DNA of 64,000 bases from the NCBI GenBank assembly GCA_016703765.1, contig JADJBL010000013.1:75504-139503 (forward strand), written 5' to 3'. The notes under the pieces are model-generated. The model was not told where the DNA came from. It made no database searches and saw only the letters and a program-made list of their open reading frames with translations. The position numbers were made by a program, and so were the translations under genes. This document shows positions 35,262 to 44,498 of this stretch, one piece after another. This stretch comes from Saprospirales bacterium. GTDB taxonomy: Bacteria; Bacteroidota; Bacteroidia; Chitinophagales; Saprospiraceae. The number at the start of each line of letters is the position of its first letter. The stretch's first letter is position 1.

Positions 35262-37399
35262 TGCCGGATACGGAAGATCCGAACCTGTTCGTACCCGATG
35301 CGATCACTTTGGATTGCAGCGATATCAGCGAGACATCTGATCCTGCTGCGATCATCGACGCATGGCTGGCCGAGGCTTATGCCACGGACAACTGCGATAC
35401 GGACCCTGAACTTTCTCACAGCTTCGACGGCAATTTGCTGGACATCTGCGCCGACCAGACTTACGTCATCACGGTGACCTGGACGGCAGTAGACCATTGC
35501 GGCAACACGACGATCGACGTTTCGACGATCACGGTGGTGCCGGATACGCAAAATCCGGACCTGTTCGTACCCGATGCGATCACTTTGGATTGCAGCGATA
35601 TCAGCGAGACTTCCGACCCTGCTGCGATCATCGACGCATGGCTGGCCGAGGCTTACGCCACGGACAACTGCGATACGGACCCTGAACTTTCTCACAGCTT
35701 CGACGGCAACTTGCTGGACATCTGCGCCGACGCGGCATACGACATCACGGTGACCTGGACGGCGAACGACCATTGCGGCAACACGACGGTTCTGAGCTCT
35801 ACCATCACGGTAATACCGGATACGGAAGATCCCTTCCTGTCCGTACCTGCTGCGATCACGCTTGACTGCGGCGACATCAGCGAGACATCTGATCCTGCTG
35901 CGATCATCGACGCATGGCTGGCCGAGGCTTACGCCACGGACAACTGCGATACGGACCCGGAACTGGCCCACAGCTTCGACGGCAACTTGCTGGACATCTG
36001 CGCCGATGCAACCTACGTCATCACGGTGACCTGGACGGCAGTGGACCATTGCGGCAACACGACGATCGACGTTTCGACGATCACGGTGGTGCCGGATACG
36101 CAAAATCCGGACCTGTTCGTACCCGATGCGATCACTTTGGATTGCAGCGACATCAGCGAAACGTCTGATCCTGCTGCGATCATCGACGCATGGTTGGCCG
36201 AGGCTTATGCCACGGACAACTGCGATACGGATCCGGAGCTGTCGCACAGCTTTAACGGCGACGTGCTCGATATCTGCGCCCCTGCGGCATACGACATCAC
36301 GGTGACCTGGACGGCTGTTGACCATTGCGGCAACACGACGGTTCTGAGCTCTACCATCACGGTAGTACCGGATACGGAAGATCCGAACCTGTTCGTACCC
36401 GATCCGATCACGCTGGACTGCAGCGACATCAGCGAAACATCTGATCCTGCTGCGATCATCGACGCATGGCTGGCCGAGGCGTATGCCACGGACAACTGCG
36501 ATACGGACCCCGTGCTGACTCACAGCTTTGACAACGACCTGTTGGATATCTGCGCCCCTGCGGCATACGACCTGACGGTGACCTGGACGGCTGTTGACCA
36601 TTGCGGCAACACGACGGTTCTGTCTTCTACCATCACGGTAGTGCCGGATACGGAAGACCCGGTCATCACGCTGCCTGCAGCGCCGCTGGTACTGGACTGC
36701 GACGACATTAGCGAAACGACTGATCCTTCGGCTACGATATTGGATTGGCTGGCCAGTGCCACGGCATCGGACAACTGCGATACGGATCCGGAATTGACCT
36801 ACGATTTCGACATCACGGACCTGGATGTATGCATTGGCGGAACGCTGATAGTAACCTGGACGGCTGTAGACGCCTGCGGGAATACCAGCACGGCAAGCTC
36901 TACGATCACGGTGATCCCGGATACGGATGCACCGGTGTTTGTGGAATGCCCGGTAGGATATACATTCAATAATGATGTAGACAAGTGTGGCGCCAACGTC
37001 ACCTGGGCTGTTCCGGTGGCCGAGGATGCCTGTACGGCAGACGTAGTGGTGGTACAAACCGACGGCCCTGCACAAGGCTCCTTCCTGGAAGTAGGCATCA
37101 TTTATACGGTAGAGTACACGGCAACCGACGGTTGCGGCAACACGGCCACCTGCACCTTCACCCTGGAAGTGGTGGATATGCAAAACCCGGTAGCAATCTG
37201 CCAGGATGTGGTGCTCTACCTGGATGAAAACGGCGAAGCCTCCATTACCCCTGCGGATGTGGACGGCGGCAGCTACGACAACTGCGCTATTGAAGACCTG
37301 TCGATCGACATCTCTTCTTTCACCTGCGCCAATGTAGGAGAGAATAACGTAATCCTGACGGTTACGGATGCCCTCCGGCAACAGCGAAGCAGTGCGTAG
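35219..37399 (+). CDS. Giant protein segment 7: rest of the 93-residue array and following HYR domains
   Basis: Real coding runs from about 35241 to 37370. Six array units follow, the last being the divergent type (ATASDNCDTDPELTYDFD, LDVCIGGTLIVTWTAVDACG). HYR-like domains come next (FVECPVGYTFNNDVDKCGAN, ICQDVVLYLDENGEASITP). An extra C in 37371-37373 and an extra G at 37386 break the frame; removing both gives VTDASGNSKQCVAEVTVVDN, joining segment 8. Confidence 0.8.
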   Translation: MRQHDGSDVSTITVVPDTEDPNLFVPDAITLDCSDISETSDPAAIIDAWLAEAYATDNCDTDPELSHSFDGNLLDICADQTYVITVTWTAVDHCGNTTIDVSTITVVPDTQNPDLFVPDAITLDCSDISETSDPAAIIDAWLAEAYATDNCDTDPELSHSFDGNLLDICADAAYDITVTWTANDHCGNTTVLSSTITVIPDTEDPFLSVPAAITLDCGDISETSDPAAIIDAWLAEAYATDNCDTDPELAHSFDGNLLDICADATYVITVTWTAVDHCGNTTIDVSTITVVPDTQNPDLFVPDAITLDCSDISETSDPAAIIDAWLAEAYATDNCDTDPELSHSFNGDVLDICAPAAYDITVTWTAVDHCGNTTVLSSTITVVPDTEDPNLFVPDPITLDCSDISETSDPAAIIDAWLAEAYATDNCDTDPVLTHSFDNDLLDICAPAAYDLTVTWTAVDHCGNTTVLSSTITVVPDTEDPVITLPAAPLVLDCDDISETTDPSATILDWLASATASDNCDTDPELTYDFDITDLDVCIGGTLIVTWTAVDACGNTSTASSTITVIPDTDAPVFVECPVGYTFNNDVDKCGANVTWAVPVAEDACTADVVVVQTDGPAQGSFLEVGIIYTVEYTATDGCGNTATCTFTLEVVDMQNPVAICQDVVLYLDENGEASITPADVDGGSYDNCAIEDLSIDISSFTCANVGENNVILTVTDALRQQRSSA

Positions 37400-37404
37400 C
37401 GGAA

Positions 37405-40400
37405 GTGACGGTGGTGGACAACCTGCCGCCGACCTTCACCTGCCCCGATCCTGCCATCGTGAGCGGTTGCGACGACCTGGTCCCCGACCTGGTATCGCTG
37501 GTCACGGATGCGGCTGACAACTGCGGAGTAGCTTTCATCTATCAGAACCCGGTAGCGGGCACGGATTTCGGCAACCAAAGCGGTCAGTCGATCATCGTGA
37601 CCATCTTCGTGGGCGATGTGAATGGCAACATAGCTACCTGCGAGGTGGAAGTGAGCATCGAGGACACGGTACCACCGGTATTCACCAACTGCCCGACCGA
37701 AATGCACATGATCGGCAACGATCCGGATCAGTGCTCGGGCAAGCTCAACTGGTCGATCCCGGTAGCTACGGACAACTGCGAACTGGAATCCATTACCCAG
37801 ATCAGCGGCCCCGTGGTGGGCTCGATCATCCCGGTATGCCAGCCTATGACGATTGTGTACGAAGCCGAAGATGCGGTGGGCAACACGACGCTGTGCTCCT
37901 TCCAGGTGATGGTAGTGGATACGCAGAAACCGGAATTTGACGCCGACATCCTCATGCCGGGCGACATTACGGTGGAATGCGATGCGGTACCCGATCCGTT
38001 CGTACTGACGAATAACGATGTGCACGACAATTGCACGGCGCCTGAGGACCTGATGATCACTTTCACGGAAGTCAGCACTCAGGATCCCAACCCGCTGGTG
38101 TGCGCACACTATAACTACACGATTACCCGCACCTGGACGGTGATGGACGAGACTTGTCCGTTCCCCGCTCCGATGGGCAGCGGCGGCAATAAACTGATCC
38201 ATGTACAAATCATCACGGTACAGGATACGACCCCGCCGACGGCGATTTGCCAGAACATCACCATCACGCTCAACAAAGCGGGTACCTGGACCATTCCGCA
38301 GGATACGCTGAACAACGGCTCGTTCGACAACTGCGCACCGGCTTTTGCGCTGACGTACAGCACATTCCCCAGCACGTTCACCTGCGCCAATCTGGGTCCC
38401 AACCTGGTGACGCTGACCGTGACCGATCCCTGCGGCAACAGCTCGACCTGCACGGGGATTGTAACGGTGGTGGAAGGTATTGCACCTTGTACTCCGGAGT
38501 TCTCGGTAGTGACCGAGTGTCTGGACAACGCCACGACGAACAACAACGACGGTCAGTTCTACGAAGTGATCACGGTCAAATCGCTTGCGATGCAGACCTG
38601 GACGGTGATGAGCTCTACGGGCTTGTACACCAACGGCAGCCCGGCTCCGCCGGCAGCTCCGATTGCGGTTGCCAGCGGCACGGCGCTTACGGCCGGTACG
38701 GCTGACGGCATCGACAACGATGGCGACGGCTTGACGGACGAAGCGGATGAGATGATCTACTACACGCTCAAGGCGAAATTCGTCGAGTGCGTAGGCTACA
38801 ACGCCATGTTGAAGAACAACCTCAACCAGACGGGTACGATCAGCAACAACGCTTGCTACCCCACGCCGGTATTCGTAGACCTGTTCGATCCTTTCTGTCT
38901 GAGCACGCCTCCTTTCCCGATTCAGGTAGCCGACTTCTTCGGCGCTGATGGAGAGATCGTCGAGGTGTTCATCGACGGAGAAGAGATCGACCCGCCCTAC
39001 CTGTTCGACGCATTGGATCTGGGCGAAGGCCCGCACCTGGTCAAGGTGACCTTCACTGCATACGATGATTTCGAGAGCTACACGATCATCAATGGCGTAG
39101 TAGTGTCCGGCAGCCCCAATGGCATCAAGCTCAACTCGGGTTGCGAGCAGATGATTTCGACTTTCGTCAACGTAGTGGAAACCCCCGTGACGGTTGCATG
39201 TAACGATACCATCCAGGTATCGCTGGAAGGCGACTGTATCTCGGAAGTGACCCCGGATATGATCCTGGAAGGCAGCTACTTCTGCTACGACGACTATACC
39301 GTAACGATTACCTATCCGCTCGGTACAACCCAGCTTACCCCGCCCAACCAGGTGAACGCAAGCCACATCGGCAAAGTCCTGGTGGTCAACCTGTCGCACC
39401 TGATCAGCGGCAACATGTGCTGGAGCCACATCGTGGTGGAAGACAAGTGGAAACCGGAGATTACCTGCCCCGATGACGCTACCATCTGGTGTCTTCAGAA
39501 CCCGGATGACCTCATCCTGGTGGGTCAACCTGTGGCGTTCGACTGTTCCGACTTCGAGCTGGACTACACCGATGTATATGTACAATATACTTGCTCTGAG
39601 AATCCCTCCGTGTTGATGGAAATCACCCGGACCTGGCTTGTCAACGACGAGTATAACAACAGCAACAGCTGCGTACAACACATCACGGTTTCAAGGCCGG
39701 AGTTCTCGGATGTAGCCATGCCTGGCGACGTAGATATGGATTGCGATGAGGTGAGCGGCCCGCTTACTCCCGATGTGACGGGTTACCCGCTGCTTGGAGG
39801 CATAGACCTCGTGCCCGGTGGCGCCGGTATTTGCTCCTTTGGTATCTCCTTTACGGACGAAACGATTGATATCTGCCAAGGTACCTATCAGATCATCCGG
39901 ACCTGGAAGCTGACGGACATTTGCCCGGAAGCAGGCGGTGGGACTACCCAGACGACGCATATACAGTATATTACGGTGAACGATGTTCCGCCTACGGTTA
40001 GCTTTGCCAGCCAGGCCTGGAATTACGATGCGGTCAACGACTGGTACATTGTCAGTGCGAGCAGCTGGTCGCCCGAACCCGGTCTGGGTTGTGTAGCCTC
40101 CGGCCCGCTACCCTTGGCCATCATCGATGGCGTCTGCAACGAGGTGGTGGAAGTGACGGTTGCTACGCCTACCGGGAATACCACGAACGGCGGCTTATTG
40201 CCGGAACCGGGACTTTCGATCGGCCTGCACCAGATCACCTACATCGTTCAGGATGCATGCGGCAACGTAACGAATGTGACCATCACGGTCAACGTAGTGG
40301 ACAACGTGGTACCGACCACGATCTGCGACGAGATCACGGATGTGAACCTGTCTGGCGATGGCTTTGCGATCGTAAATGCCACGACGTTTGACGACGGCTC

Positions 40401-41088
40401 GTACGACAACTGCTGCCTGGATTACTTCGCAGCCCGCCGCATGGACGGCGACTGCTACGGCGAATTCGACGACTTCGGTCCGACGGTTGAATTCTGCTGC
40501 GTAGATGCAGGCACGGCGGTCATGGTAGTGTTCCGTGCATACGACTGCTACGGCAACTACAACGACTGTATGGTGACGGTCAACGTCAACGACAAACTGC
40601 CCCCGATCCTGATCAGCTGCCCGGCTACGGCGACGATCACTTGCGATGACTACCTGCAAAACTATGCGGCAGGGCTTGCCGACGGTGACTTCAGCGTGCT
40701 GGATGGCTTCGGATCGCCGACCTTCTACGACAACTGCCAACTGGATGTGACGCATACCGTAACGGTGAACATCGACAACTGCTCGAAAGGCACGCTGACG
40801 CGCACCTGGACGGCCACCGACGGCTCGAACGTACCGGTGACCTGCACGCAGACCATCTTTGTCAACCACGTCAGCGACTGGGTAGTGGAATTCCCCGCCC
40901 ACGTGACGGTACAGTGCACGGATGGCCAGCTTCCCGACACGGGCGAACCGGGAGATTTTCCACGACGAGTGCGAACTGATCGCGGTATCCTGGGAAGACC
41001 AACTCTTCGAGGTGGTTCCGGATGCATGCTACAAGATCGAGCGTACCTGGACGGTGATCAACTGGTGCGTGTACGAGCAGTTTGGTGA
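37405..41088 (+). CDS. Giant protein segment 8: HYR and Cys-rich Ig-like domains
   Basis: HYR-type domains continue (FTNCPTEMHMIGNDPDQCSG, ICQNITITLNKAGTWTIPQD). A region with VACNDTIQVSLEGDCISEVT and CYDDYTVTI follows, and then Cys-rich domains such as TATITCDDYLQNYAAGLADG. From about 39190 on, the order and wording closely match the second large protein at 45530-49990. An extra G in GGG (40950-40952) ends the frame; the paralogue has only two G bases here and reads DTGEPEIFHDECEL. Confidence 0.85.
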   Translation: MTVVDNLPPTFTCPDPAIVSGCDDLVPDLVSLVTDAADNCGVAFIYQNPVAGTDFGNQSGQSIIVTIFVGDVNGNIATCEVEVSIEDTVPPVFTNCPTEMHMIGNDPDQCSGKLNWSIPVATDNCELESITQISGPVVGSIIPVCQPMTIVYEAEDAVGNTTLCSFQVMVVDTQKPEFDADILMPGDITVECDAVPDPFVLTNNDVHDNCTAPEDLMITFTEVSTQDPNPLVCAHYNYTITRTWTVMDETCPFPAPMGSGGNKLIHVQIITVQDTTPPTAICQNITITLNKAGTWTIPQDTLNNGSFDNCAPAFALTYSTFPSTFTCANLGPNLVTLTVTDPCGNSSTCTGIVTVVEGIAPCTPEFSVVTECLDNATTNNNDGQFYEVITVKSLAMQTWTVMSSTGLYTNGSPAPPAAPIAVASGTALTAGTADGIDNDGDGLTDEADEMIYYTLKAKFVECVGYNAMLKNNLNQTGTISNNACYPTPVFVDLFDPFCLSTPPFPIQVADFFGADGEIVEVFIDGEEIDPPYLFDALDLGEGPHLVKVTFTAYDDFESYTIINGVVVSGSPNGIKLNSGCEQMISTFVNVVETPVTVACNDTIQVSLEGDCISEVTPDMILEGSYFCYDDYTVTITYPLGTTQLTPPNQVNASHIGKVLVVNLSHLISGNMCWSHIVVEDKWKPEITCPDDATIWCLQNPDDLILVGQPVAFDCSDFELDYTDVYVQYTCSENPSVLMEITRTWLVNDEYNNSNSCVQHITVSRPEFSDVAMPGDVDMDCDEVSGPLTPDVTGYPLLGGIDLVPGGAGICSFGISFTDETIDICQGTYQIIRTWKLTDICPEAGGGTTQTTHIQYITVNDVPPTVSFASQAWNYDAVNDWYIVSASSWSPEPGLGCVASGPLPLAIIDGVCNEVVEVTVATPTGNTTNGGLLPEPGLSIGLHQITYIVQDACGNVTNVTITVNVVDNVVPTTICDEITDVNLSGDGFAIVNATTFDDGSYDNCCLDYFAARRMDGDCYGEFDDFGPTVEFCCVDAGTAVMVVFRAYDCYGNYNDCMVTVNVNDKLPPILISCPATATITCDDYLQNYAAGLADGDFSVLDGFGSPTFYDNCQLDVTHTVTVNIDNCSKGTLTRTWTATDGSNVPVTCTQTIFVNHVSDWVVEFPAHVTVQCTDGQLPDTGEPGDFPRRVRTDRGILGRPTLRGGSGCMLQDRAYLDGDQLVRVRAVW

Positions 41089-42427
41089 AGACCTCTACAG
41101 CGAGAACGGCCATGCCGAATCGAACCTGAACGCCGACTGGGATGGCGACGGTGACAAAGACAACCGCACCTTCCGCGACGGCTACAACAGCTCGGGCAAC
41201 CCCGGCACGGCAGATGGCTACATCGTGTGGAAGCAGATCATCAAGGTGGAAGACAACGAGGATCCGACTTTCGAGATCCCGGAAATCGACGGCTGTATCG
41301 TAGAAACGGATTGCGACAAGGATCTGATTCTGCCCTACCCGGTCATCCTGGATGAGTGCTCGCCCGAATTCGATGTGGACATCAGCGGAGACTTCGGCAT
41401 CTTCAACGACATTTCCGGCGACGTAACGGTGCCCAATGTCGGAGTAGGCGAATACGAAGTGAACTACGCGGTGACCGACCATTGCGGAAACAGCTCTTAC
41501 CAGACCATCACGGTGATCGTGGAAGACTGCAAGCTGCCGACCCCGTACTGCAAGAACGGCCTGATCATAGAGATCATGCAGACCCAGATGATCGAAGTTT
41601 GGGCCAGCGATCTGGATGCAGGTTCGTTTGACAACTGCGGCGACGTGATCCTGAGCTTCTCGCCGGATGTGAACGACATCAACGTGATCTACACTTGCGA
41701 CGACCTGGGTCAGAACGCGGTTCAACTCTGGGTGACGGATATCTACGGCAACCAGGATTACTGCGAGACCTTCGTGGTGGTGCAGGATAACCTGAACTTC
41801 TGCAACGGCGTGTCGATTGTGATCGCCGGCGAGGTGGCTACGGAGGATGCCGAAACAGTGGAAGGCGTGACCGTGGAGATGAACGGCGGCCTGCTTACGG
41901 AAGTAACCGGCCTGGACGGCCAGTACGACTTCAGTGTGATAGCCGGCAACGACTACACGGTGACCCCGATGCTGGACGAAGATGCGGATAACGGAGTGAC
42001 CACCTACGACATGGTGCTCATCACCCGCCACATCCTCAATGTACAGCTGCTCGACAGCCCGTACAAAGTCATCGCAGCGGATGCAAATAACTCGGGCTCG
42101 GTTTCGACGCTCGACCTGGTGGCCATCCGCAAGGTGATCCTTCAGGTGGAAGAGAACTTCCCGAACAACACGAGCTGGAGATTCGTAGACGAAGACTACC
42201 TGTTCCCCAACCCGGTTAACCCCTGGGCTGACCCGAACGGCTTCCCCGAAGTAATCAGCTACAACAACCTGCAAGCCAGCGAGCTGGAGGCGGACTTCGT
42301 AGCCATCAAGGTAGGTGACGTCAACGGATCGGCGGCTGTGAACGCCACGGAACTGGAAGACCGCACCATGATGGGCGATCTGCTCTTCCACACCAAGGAC
42401 CTGGAACTCAAGGCCGGCAAGACCTGA
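40922..42427 (+). CDS. Giant protein segment 9: Cys-rich domains and dockerin-like region
   Basis: Coding is supported from about 40953 (IFHDECELIAVSWEDQLFEV). A conserved block with NADWDGDGDKDNRTFRDGYN and KLPTPYCKNGLIIEIMQTQM follows, then a carboxypeptidase-regulatory-like fold (EGVTVEMNGGLLTEVTGLDG). A dockerin-like pair of calcium loops comes next (DNGVTTYDMVLITRHIL, ADANNSGSVSTLDLVAIRKV). The stop at 42425 comes from two missing bases: ACCT-GAAGTG should be ACC TAC GAA GTG (AGKTYEVPF). Confidence 0.82.
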   Translation: MASFPTRANREIFHDECELIAVSWEDQLFEVVPDACYKIERTWTVINWCVYEQFGEDLYSENGHAESNLNADWDGDGDKDNRTFRDGYNSSGNPGTADGYIVWKQIIKVEDNEDPTFEIPEIDGCIVETDCDKDLILPYPVILDECSPEFDVDISGDFGIFNDISGDVTVPNVGVGEYEVNYAVTDHCGNSSYQTITVIVEDCKLPTPYCKNGLIIEIMQTQMIEVWASDLDAGSFDNCGDVILSFSPDVNDINVIYTCDDLGQNAVQLWVTDIYGNQDYCETFVVVQDNLNFCNGVSIVIAGEVATEDAETVEGVTVEMNGGLLTEVTGLDGQYDFSVIAGNDYTVTPMLDEDADNGVTTYDMVLITRHILNVQLLDSPYKVIAADANNSGSVSTLDLVAIRKVILQVEENFPNNTSWRFVDEDYLFPNPVNPWADPNGFPEVISYNNLQASELEADFVAIKVGDVNGSAAVNATELEDRTMMGDLLFHTKDLELKAGKT

Positions 42428-42428
42428 A

Positions 42429-43025
42429 GTGCCCTTCTTCGGGGACAATCAGGAAGTGTCGGGCTATCAGTTCACCCTGGAACTGGGCGAAGGCCTGGAA
42501 CTGGTGCAGGTACTGGACGGCGTAGCCAGGGAAGAGAACTTCGGATTTGCACTGCTGGAGAACGGAGCGCTCACGACGAGCTGGAATGAGGCGGATGTCC
42601 GTCGCATGGACAGCGAAGAGGCGCTCTTCACCCTGGTGTTCAAAGCCCGCGAGAATACGACCCTGAGCAAGGAACTGAGCGTCAGCTCGCGCTACACGAA
42701 AGCGGAAGCGTACAATGCCAACGGAGAACTGCTGAACGTGCAACTGGCGTTTGGCAACGAACTGGCGGCAAGCTACAAGCTGTACCAAAACGTACCCAAC
42801 CCCTTCAGCGGGGCAACGACGATCGGCTTCTATCTACCCGAGGCAACGACCGCAGTGCTCCGTGTTTGGGATGTTCGAGGTGTGGAATTGTATAGCCAAT
42901 CCGACAAATACGCAAGAGGCTACCACGAAGTACGAATCGACCAGATGCCTGTTTCGGGTGTGCTGTATTATCGACTCGATACCCCTGGCTTTACCGCAAC
43001 GCGTAAAATGATACGGACTAAGTAA
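42429..43025 (+). CDS. Giant protein segment 10: cohesin-like region and T9SS sorting domain
   Basis: The segment starts with a cohesin-like beta sandwich (NQEVSGYQFTLELGEGLELV, ALFTLVFKARENTTLSKELS). It ends with a type A T9SS C-terminal sorting domain (YQNVPNPFSGATTIGFYLPE, VRGVELYSQ, GVLYYRLDTPGFTATRKMI). The sorting domain shows that the whole chain is exported by T9SS and attached at the cell surface. The true stop is TAA at 43023-43025, followed by a strong terminator. Confidence 0.88.
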   Translation: MPFFGDNQEVSGYQFTLELGEGLELVQVLDGVAREENFGFALLENGALTTSWNEADVRRMDSEEALFTLVFKARENTTLSKELSVSSRYTKAEAYNANGELLNVQLAFGNELAASYKLYQNVPNPFSGATTIGFYLPEATTAVLRVWDVRGVELYSQSDKYARGYHEVRIDQMPVSGVLYYRLDTPGFTATRKMIRTK

Positions 43026-43058
43026 GGACTTATTTGTGCACTATGAAACGTTGTACAG

Positions 43059-43091
43059 CGCCCTCCGCAACTGCGGGGGGCGTTTTTTTTT
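43059..43091 (+). terminator. Intrinsic terminator of the giant gene
   Basis: CGCCCTCCGC (43059-43068) pairs with GCGGGGGGCG (43073-43082), allowing one G-T pair. A nine-base T-run follows at 43083-43091. It lies 34 bases after the stop codon. Confidence 0.85.
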
Positions 43092-43097
43092 GACGTA

Positions 43098-43128
43098 TTT
43101 TGACTTTTCAAATTTTGTCGTACCTTTG
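43098..43128 (+). promoter_or_regulatory. Strong Bacteroidota-type promoter
   Basis: TTTG at 43098-43101 is followed after 19 bases by TACCTTTG (43121-43128), a full match to the -33/-7 consensus with optimal spacing. It lies right after the giant gene's terminator and about 260 bases before the small secreted protein gene. A terminator at 43293-43332 lies in between. Confidence 0.7.
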
Positions 43129-43129
43129 G

Positions 43130-43332
43130 TAGCGATTCTTTTGCGCTTAACTAACAAATCTTTAACTCATGACGCTAAGGGCGCCTCTAAATCTTTGGAG
43201 GGTTTCCTTGTTTAGTACCACATACCGGGTAGGCTGCTCGTCGGTTTACCTTTTGCCGATATCTCAAAACGCCAGAACCTCTAAGAAAAAGTAAAGCAGT
43301 ATTGGGCTCAATGCCCGGTACTGCTTTTTTTT
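43130..43332 (+). ncRNA. Candidate small RNA or attenuated leader
   Basis: A full promoter (43098-43128) and a strong terminator (43293-43332) bracket about 200 bases with no open frame of note. Inside, CCTC/GAGG and other short stems can form. Two readings are possible: a stand-alone small RNA, or a leader with an attenuator controlling the gene at 43388. Expression is not shown by sequence alone. Confidence 0.35.
43293..43332 (+). terminator. Intrinsic terminator or attenuator before the small secreted protein gene
   Basis: AAAGCAGTATTGGGC (43293-43307) pairs with GCCCGGTACTGCTTT (43313-43327) over 15 bases, with one G-T pair. Five more Ts follow. It is 55 bases before the ATG at 43388. 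Confidence 0.8.
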
Positions 43333-43387
43333 ATATGTATTTTTTAATGCGCATTACTATAAATTCTTCATCAAAATCTTCAATCTC

Positions 43388-43825
43388 ATGAGAAAAGCTA
43401 GATTTAAAATGGTCCTATTCGGGCTATTGGCAACCTTAACCCTGATGCTCTTTGCAGCGGAAAGGGGGCAGGCCCAGACCTTGAAGCCTTCCGCTCTTCC
43501 AAAATCGGGGGGGGCAAGCAGTTCGACAATTGCACCGCCGGTCAATTACATTTCAGCCCCTGAGGCTATTTCCCTTCTTCAGGCGCAGACTACTGCACTG
43601 AAAAACTTTATGGGTACTTTGATACCGGGTACCCAGCCGTACAAGACTGTGGAAACGAGCTACATGTTTTACACGATGATCTGGTCGGGAATTGTCTCCG
43701 GGAAAACTTTGCCTGATTCTATTCAGGAAGGAATGTCCCTGTTTCAGTACCCGGATTATGTGAACACTCCTTCCTCGCAGATTTTAAGTCTTTATCAGGA
43801 AGCGGTTGATATGCTTTCCAATTGA
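43388..43825 (+). CDS. Small secreted protein of unknown function
   Basis: The 145-residue protein begins with a signal peptide (VLFGLLATLTLMLFAAERGQAQ). The mature part has a Ser/Pro-rich stretch (ALPKSGGASSSTIAPP) followed by predicted helices (PEAISLLQAQTTALKNFMGT and ILSLYQEAVDMLSN). No T9SS sorting domain is seen, so it is probably periplasmic. It is not recognised as a known family. It lies between the two giant protein genes and 35 bases before the second, so cotranscription and a shared function are possible. Confidence 0.6.
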   Translation: MRKARFKMVLFGLLATLTLMLFAAERGQAQTLKPSALPKSGGASSSTIAPPVNYISAPEAISLLQAQTTALKNFMGTLIPGTQPYKTVETSYMFYTMIWSGIVSGKTLPDSIQEGMSLFQYPDYVNTPSSQILSLYQEAVDMLSN

Positions 43826-43857
43826 CAATGAACTTTAACTACATCAAAAATTAACTC

Positions 43858-44391
43858 ATGAAAAATAACAGAATTACACAAACACCAGCATCCAGGCTGC
43901 TGAAGTGGGTGATGGCGCTGGCGCTGCCGCTGGCGTTCAGCCAGGCCGTCCAGGCCCAGTATGTTGTCTCTGCGTGCGGGAACGCCTACGAGACCATCCA
44001 GCCTACGGGCACCCTCTTGGCCGGCTCGGCAGGGGATGATTTAGGGATTGCCATTGCCCTTCCCTTTACCTTTAATTTTTATGGTGTCAACCAGACAACC
44101 GCCACGGTTACTACCAACGGGTTTATGACCTTCCCCGGTACGACCATCGCAGGCGCTCCGTTTACCAACCAGCCTCTCGCTGTTGGGAACAACGGTATCT
44201 TCCCCTACTGGGATGATTTGAACGGGGCTCCGGGTATCTTCACCCAAACCCTTGGTGTGGCGCCCAACCGCCGTTTCATCATTGAATGGATCAAACCCTT
44301 CTTTGGGGGCGCCGATCAGGTACAATTTGAGGTGATCCTTTTGAAACGACCAATATTATTCAATTCCGGTATTTTGACCTCAACGGCTTAA
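43858..44391 (+). CDS. Second large HYR-repeat protein, N-terminal segment (frameshifted)
   Basis: The segment encodes a signal peptide (LLKWVMALALPLAFSQAVQA) and a beta domain with AGDDLGIAIALPFTFNFYGV and TTATVTTNGFMTFPGT, a fold common at the start of such Bacteroidota surface proteins. The frame is lost at the T4 run 44339-44342. One added T gives EVILFETTNIIQF and joins the frame starting at GAA 44343. The TAA at 44389 is therefore not the real end. Confidence 0.8.
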   Translation: MKNNRITQTPASRLLKWVMALALPLAFSQAVQAQYVVSACGNAYETIQPTGTLLAGSAGDDLGIAIALPFTFNFYGVNQTTATVTTNGFMTFPGTTIAGAPFTNQPLAVGNNGIFPYWDDLNGAPGIFTQTLGVAPNRRFIIEWIKPFFGGADQVQFEVILLKRPILFNSGILTSTA

Positions 44392-44498
44392 GCGGGAACG
44401 GCGCGACCATCGGTATCGCAGGTCCTGCAGGTACGGGCATTTCCCAGCTTGGCTTCAACCAGGCAGGTATTGTAGCAGCTGGCCAGTGCGTCCAGTTC

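Larger units (their letters stand above)
34060..36930 (+). repeat. Array of 279-bp (93-residue) tandem repeats
   Basis: About eleven units start near 34079, 34348, 34455, 34727, 35004, 35276, 35555, 35834, 36110, 36390 and 36660. Each reads LFVPxxITLDCxDISET, DPAAIIDAWLAEAYATDNCD, TDPELSHSFDG, LLDIC, VTWTA and STITVVPDT. Internal units are nearly identical at the nucleotide level. The first and last share a different version (LASA, LTYDFD, LDVCIGGTL). The second unit is truncated at 34433. The pattern indicates recent amplification from the middle. Confidence 0.9.
21510..43025 (+). other. Giant T9SS-secreted repeat protein gene: overall architecture
   Basis: One gene of about 21.5 kb (about 7,170 codons) is inferred because the ten consecutive open segments join with small corrections and keep domain continuity. 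Order: signal peptide; small N-terminal domain; SdrD_B-like domain (22105-22415); propeller-like region (22420-23820); SdrD_B-like (23821-24245); ten GEVED repeats (24248-29560); four SdrD_B-like domains (29565-31085); HYR region with two inserted domains (31090-34060); 93-residue repeat array (34060-36930); more HYR (36930-41790); dockerin-like (41790-42360); cohesin-like (42380-42770); T9SS sorting domain (42780-43025). It should be a cell-surface adhesin or matrix protein. Confidence 0.8.

Noticed and set aside
34060..36930. CRISPR-like regular repeats
   Set aside because: Units are 279 bases, contiguous, in frame and protein-coding; there are no spacers and no cas genes.
35183..37381. A 732-residue minus-strand frame with regular repeats
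   Set aside because: The regularity is inherited from the 279-bp coding repeats on the plus strand.
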